NCBI RefSeq assembly: GCF_030519475.1
Contig: NZ_JAUMKD010000003.1
Span: 620,001 to 684,000 of the forward strand
From: Micromonospora sp. C28SCA-DRY-2
GTDB taxonomy: Bacteria > Actinomycetota > Actinomycetes > Mycobacteriales > Micromonosporaceae
Length of the DNA stretch: 64,000 bases
Direction of reading: 5' to 3'
Positions within the stretch are counted from its first letter, which is position 1; each line of letters begins with the position of its first letter. The notes beneath the pieces were generated by a model. It had not been told where the DNA came from and searched no databases. It worked only from the letters and a program-made list of their open reading frames with translations. A program made the position numbers and the translations under genes. This document shows positions 61,477-64,000 of this stretch, piece after piece.

Positions 61477-61986
61477 TCAGAGGTCGATCCAGTAACGCCG
61501 GGCCGGTCCGAACGGGGTCTTTCCGACTCCTTCGAGCACGCCGCCGCACCGCTCGATCGTCGTCGCCGAGGCGGCATTGTCGACCGCGCAGACCGCCAGC
61601 ACCCGATCCAGGCCCAGCGTGCGCGCCTCCGCCAGCATCCGGCCCAGCGCCCAGGTGGCCAGCCCGCGGCGGCGCGCGGATGGCCGGATGCCGTAACCGA
61701 TGTGCCCGGCCCAGCGTATGTAGTCACTGTTGCCGTGGCGCAGCGCGATCCCGCCGAGCACCCGGCCGTCCTCCACGATCCATCGGTAGGTGCAAGCGTC
61801 CAGTGGCTCCGCCGGGTCCGAGTGCTCCAGTAGCCGGGCCACCCACGCCGCGAACCCGGCCGGCGAGATCACGTCATCGGCCGGCTCGAGCCCGAAACCG
61901 TCCTCGTGCCGCCCGGGGCCCCACTCCGCGTGCGCGTCGAGCCAGGCGGCGTGCAGGCGGGCGGTGGGCGCGATCAGGTCAGGCAC
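61477..61986 (-). CDS. GNAT family N-acetyltransferase
   Basis: 169 residues from GTG 61986. The acetyl-CoA binding motif A is HIGYGIRPSARRRGLATWALGRMLAEARTLG (RxxGxA) and motif B VCAVDNAASATTIERCGGVLEGV. N-terminal part (LHAAWLDAHAEWGPGRHEDGFGL) matches the subgroup that acetylates small molecules. Acceptor unknown. Confidence 0.9.
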   Translation of the reverse strand: MPDLIAPTARLHAAWLDAHAEWGPGRHEDGFGLEPADDVISPAGFAAWVARLLEHSDPAEPLDACTYRWIVEDGRVLGGIALRHGNSDYIRWAGHIGYGIRPSARRRGLATWALGRMLAEARTLGLDRVLAVCAVDNAASATTIERCGGVLEGVGKTPFGPARRYWIDL

Positions 61987-62092
61987 CCGGCAACGGTAGC
62001 GCCAGGGGTAGGCCGGCCGCGTCGTCGACGCGTGCCGACGGCCTTGACGAGCGCCGTTAACTTGTGCCGGTGATCGCGTACCGCGGGCCGTC

Positions 62093-62686
62093 ATGAGCGG
62101 GAAGCGCATCCGGCTGTCCGTGGACCCGCCGGCGGGGTGCAGGATCGTCACGCTGGCCGCGGGGCTCGTCCTGGCCTCGATCCTCGCCTGCCTGGCCGGG
62201 CTACTGGTCAAACCGACGGCGATGTTCTTCACCGAAGGCGACTTCAGTGTCGGCAGTGTGCTCCTTTTCGTCGTCTACGTCGTCATCATGTGCGCCGTCC
62301 TCTACGCCGTCGGCGCCCTGGCCCGGGTGTACCTGCGGATGGGACGGACCAGGACGTGGCTCAGGGGCACCGTGCTCGTGGAACGGCGGATCGTGCTGCG
62401 CCGGAAGATCGATCTGTCCACCGCACGGGTGGAGTTGCGGCAGACCATCACCGCCGGCGACGTCACGCTCATCCTCGTGGCCATCGACCAGCGTTCGGGC
62501 CGGAGCCTGGAGCTGACGGTCGTGGACGGTGCGATGATCCTGCCCGGGTCCGAACTCACCGCCCTCGCCCGGGCGATCGTCGGTGTGCCCAGCCTCGGCG
62601 CCCGCGCCGGCGACGACCACGCGAACGCGATGATCGTCGCCGGCAGGCTGAGCGAGCTCACGGCCGTGGCCGACGAACGGCCGTAG
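62093..62686 (+). CDS. membrane protein, unknown function
   Basis: 197 residues. Two TM helices (about 17-39 GCRIVTLAAGLVLASILACLAGLLV and 50-75 GSVLLFVVYVVIMCAVLYAVGAL) and a cytoplasmic C-terminal part with LRGTVLVERRIVLRRKIDLSTARVELRQT, a small PH-like beta domain. No family recognised. The start is ATG 62093. Confidence 0.6.
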   Translation: MSGKRIRLSVDPPAGCRIVTLAAGLVLASILACLAGLLVKPTAMFFTEGDFSVGSVLLFVVYVVIMCAVLYAVGALARVYLRMGRTRTWLRGTVLVERRIVLRRKIDLSTARVELRQTITAGDVTLILVAIDQRSGRSLELTVVDGAMILPGSELTALARAIVGVPSLGARAGDDHANAMIVAGRLSELTAVADERP

Positions 62687-62724
62687 CCCGTCGACGGCTC
62701 CTCGACGGCCGCCCCCGGGCCGCG

Positions 62725-63186
62725 TCAGTCCAGGCAGAACTCGTTGCCCTCGGGATCGGTCATCACGATGAAGCCGCCGCTCAGCGGGGGTTCCGGCTCG
62801 TGGCGCCGGACCCGCGTCGCGCCCAGCGCGACGAGCCGCTCGCATTCGTGTTCCAGCGCCGCCATCCGCTCCTCCCCCACCAGGCCGGGAGCGGCCCGGA
62901 CGTCGAGGTGGACCCGGTTCTTGGCGACCTTGTCCTCCGGCACCTGCTGGAAGAACAGGCGCGGGCCGTGCCCGTCCGGGTCCTCGATGGCCGATCTGGT
63001 GTTGCGCTGCTCCTCCGGTACGCCGATCCGGGCGAGGAAGTCGTCCCACGCGGCGAGCGGGTCGGCACCCTCGGGCAGGTCGACGCCGGGTGGGCCGGGG
63101 TGGACGTAGCCGAGGACGTCGCACCAGAAGGTGGAGAGCGCCCGCGGGTCGTGGGCGTCGAAGGTGACCTGGAAGTGGCGGCTCAT
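62725..63186 (-). CDS. VOC family protein (glyoxalase-like)
   Basis: 153 residues, ATG 63186. FQVTFDAHDPRALSTFWCDVLGYV, LFFQQVPEDKVAKNRVHLDVRAAPGLVGEERMAALEHECERLVALGATRVRR and FIVMTDPEGNEFCLD fit the actinomycete VOC_like/glyoxalase_6 group, with metal-type residues His (NRVHLDV) and Glu (PEGNEFC). Substrate unknown. Confidence 0.88.
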   Translation of the reverse strand: MSRHFQVTFDAHDPRALSTFWCDVLGYVHPGPPGVDLPEGADPLAAWDDFLARIGVPEEQRNTRSAIEDPDGHGPRLFFQQVPEDKVAKNRVHLDVRAAPGLVGEERMAALEHECERLVALGATRVRRHEPEPPLSGGFIVMTDPEGNEFCLD

Positions 63187-63421
63187 CGGGTTGCTCCGTC
63201 CGTGGCGGGTCTCGGGTGCGGGTACCGGTCGGGTGGCCGGCCGGCCGCGGACCGGTGGTGGATCGGCGCCGGCGCGGGCTTCCGGTCGAGGTGGCCGTGG
63301 TCCATAAAGTCACCCTGACACGTCTGGCGGACAGGATCGTTCCGCAATCGCCAGAACGGTCGACGGTTAGGGCGTCACGGTCGCGCCGGATCCAGGCCGC
63401 GTCCCCCGACCGGCCGGCTGG

Positions 63422-64000
63422 TCAGCGATGGTGTCGGATGCGGTCCCAGGTGCTCGGTGGCTCCAGCCCTTCGCCGGTGCGCAGCGCCGTGGTGACCGGC
63501 GCGCTCTCGCCGGCGACAGCGGTGAGCCGGCCGTGCTCGGTGTGGGCCGGCAGCCGCGCCGGTACGGCCGGGATGTCGAGGTCCAGCCGCACCTCCATGC
63601 CGGGCCAGCCGACCACTGTCACATCGGCGGTGGCGTCGATCGTCGTGCCGGCGCCGAGCGGTCCGCGTACCGCCGCGACCTGGTCGCCGGCCCGCACGAT
63701 CGGGTGCTCGCCGATCGCCTTGGCGGCGGTGCGGACCAGCGGGCGGGTGGCCCGGAACACCCGGTCCAGTTGCACGGGGGTGTTCGCGCCGGGCTGCCCG
63801 AGGACGGCGCCCACGATGGTGAGCTTCCGGCCGCCGACCGTGACGACGGCGGCGAAGACCAGGCAACCGCCGGCCTCGTCGGTGGAGCCGGTCTTGATCC
63901 CGACGACGCCGTCCCTGCCGACCAGGGAGTTGTAGTTCTTCACGGTGCCGGCGACCGGCAGGGTGGCCGTCCGCTGCGCCACGATTTCCGCGAACGCCGG
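63422..64000 (-). CDS. D-alanyl-D-alanine carboxypeptidase (DacC/PBP5-like), C-terminal part
   Basis: The frame enters from the right edge, so the N-terminal SxxK and SxN region is outside the window. The KTG box is present: NYNSLVGRDGVVGIKTGSTDEAGGCLVFAAV. A later beta-domain (RATRPLVRTAAKAIGEHPIVRAGDQVAAVRGPLG) is the PBP5 C-terminal domain. It would trim peptidoglycan stem peptides outside the membrane. 193 residues visible. Confidence 0.85.
   Translation of the reverse strand, partial: PAFAEIVAQRTATLPVAGTVKNYNSLVGRDGVVGIKTGSTDEAGGCLVFAAVVTVGGRKLTIVGAVLGQPGANTPVQLDRVFRATRPLVRTAAKAIGEHPIVRAGDQVAAVRGPLGAGTTIDATADVTVVGWPGMEVRLDLDIPAVPARLPAHTEHGRLTAVAGESAPVTTALRTGEGLEPPSTWDRIRHHR

Overview
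The window is a 64 kb stretch of very GC-rich chromosome from an actinomycete, most likely Micromonosporaceae (Micromonospora or a close relative). This is inferred from strong GC bias at third codon positions, frequent GTG starts, tightly packed TetR, MFS, SRPBCC and VOC genes, a Tat-exported serine hydrolase and an LPxTG surface protein. No species assignment is possible from sequence reading alone.

Layout. 0-8.6 kb: housekeeping and hypothetical genes (amidohydrolase tail, RidA, AlkZ-like winged-helix protein, methyltransferase, EEP hydrolase, SRPBCC, alpha/beta hydrolase, TPR protein, membrane protein). 9.2-14.9 kb: a TetR/oxidoreductase divergon with two matching operators, an NTF2-like protein, a large LuxR-type (LAL) ATPase regulator and a small DoxX pair. 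16-20.3 kb: a FecCD-type ABC importer (permease, ATPase, lipoprotein) plus an EntS-like MFS gene, preceded by a Zur-box-like palindrome. 20.6-32.2 kb: accessory genes, including two related MFS pumps, AraC and two further TetR regulators with clear palindromic operators, a second EEP, SRPBCC and AlkZ-like gene, and two decayed IS5-type transposase remnants facing each other around an MFS/TetR pair. 32.4-37.4 kb: an LPVTG surface protein, a nonsense-broken hydrolase, an internally inverted DNA ligase fragment, a small membrane protein and a Tat-exported beta-lactamase-fold hydrolase.

37.6-47.8 kb is a decayed accessory region. It holds an SDR fragment, orphan small proteins, an Imm8-like immunity pseudogene, three diverged copies of a roughly 117-125 bp repeat, two tyrosine-integrase relics (one with a stop codon at the presumed catalytic tyrosine, one next to tRNA-Leu(GAG)) and a 48 bp dispersed repeat. 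An intact DUF998/histidine kinase/response regulator operon sits inside it.

48.06-59.14 kb is the most striking unit: five co-directional genes. They encode a 1208-aa TPR/proline-rich/TM/Fn3 protein, an 876-aa propeller-Fn3 protein, a MoxR AAA ATPase, a DUF58 protein and a TgpA-like membrane protein. The transglutaminase domain of the last lacks both the catalytic Cys and His, so the operon looks like an envelope-associated MoxR system with a pseudoenzyme. The window ends with MFS, nucleotidyltransferase, GNAT, membrane, VOC and partial D-Ala-D-Ala carboxypeptidase genes.

All family calls are from motif reading without database searches.
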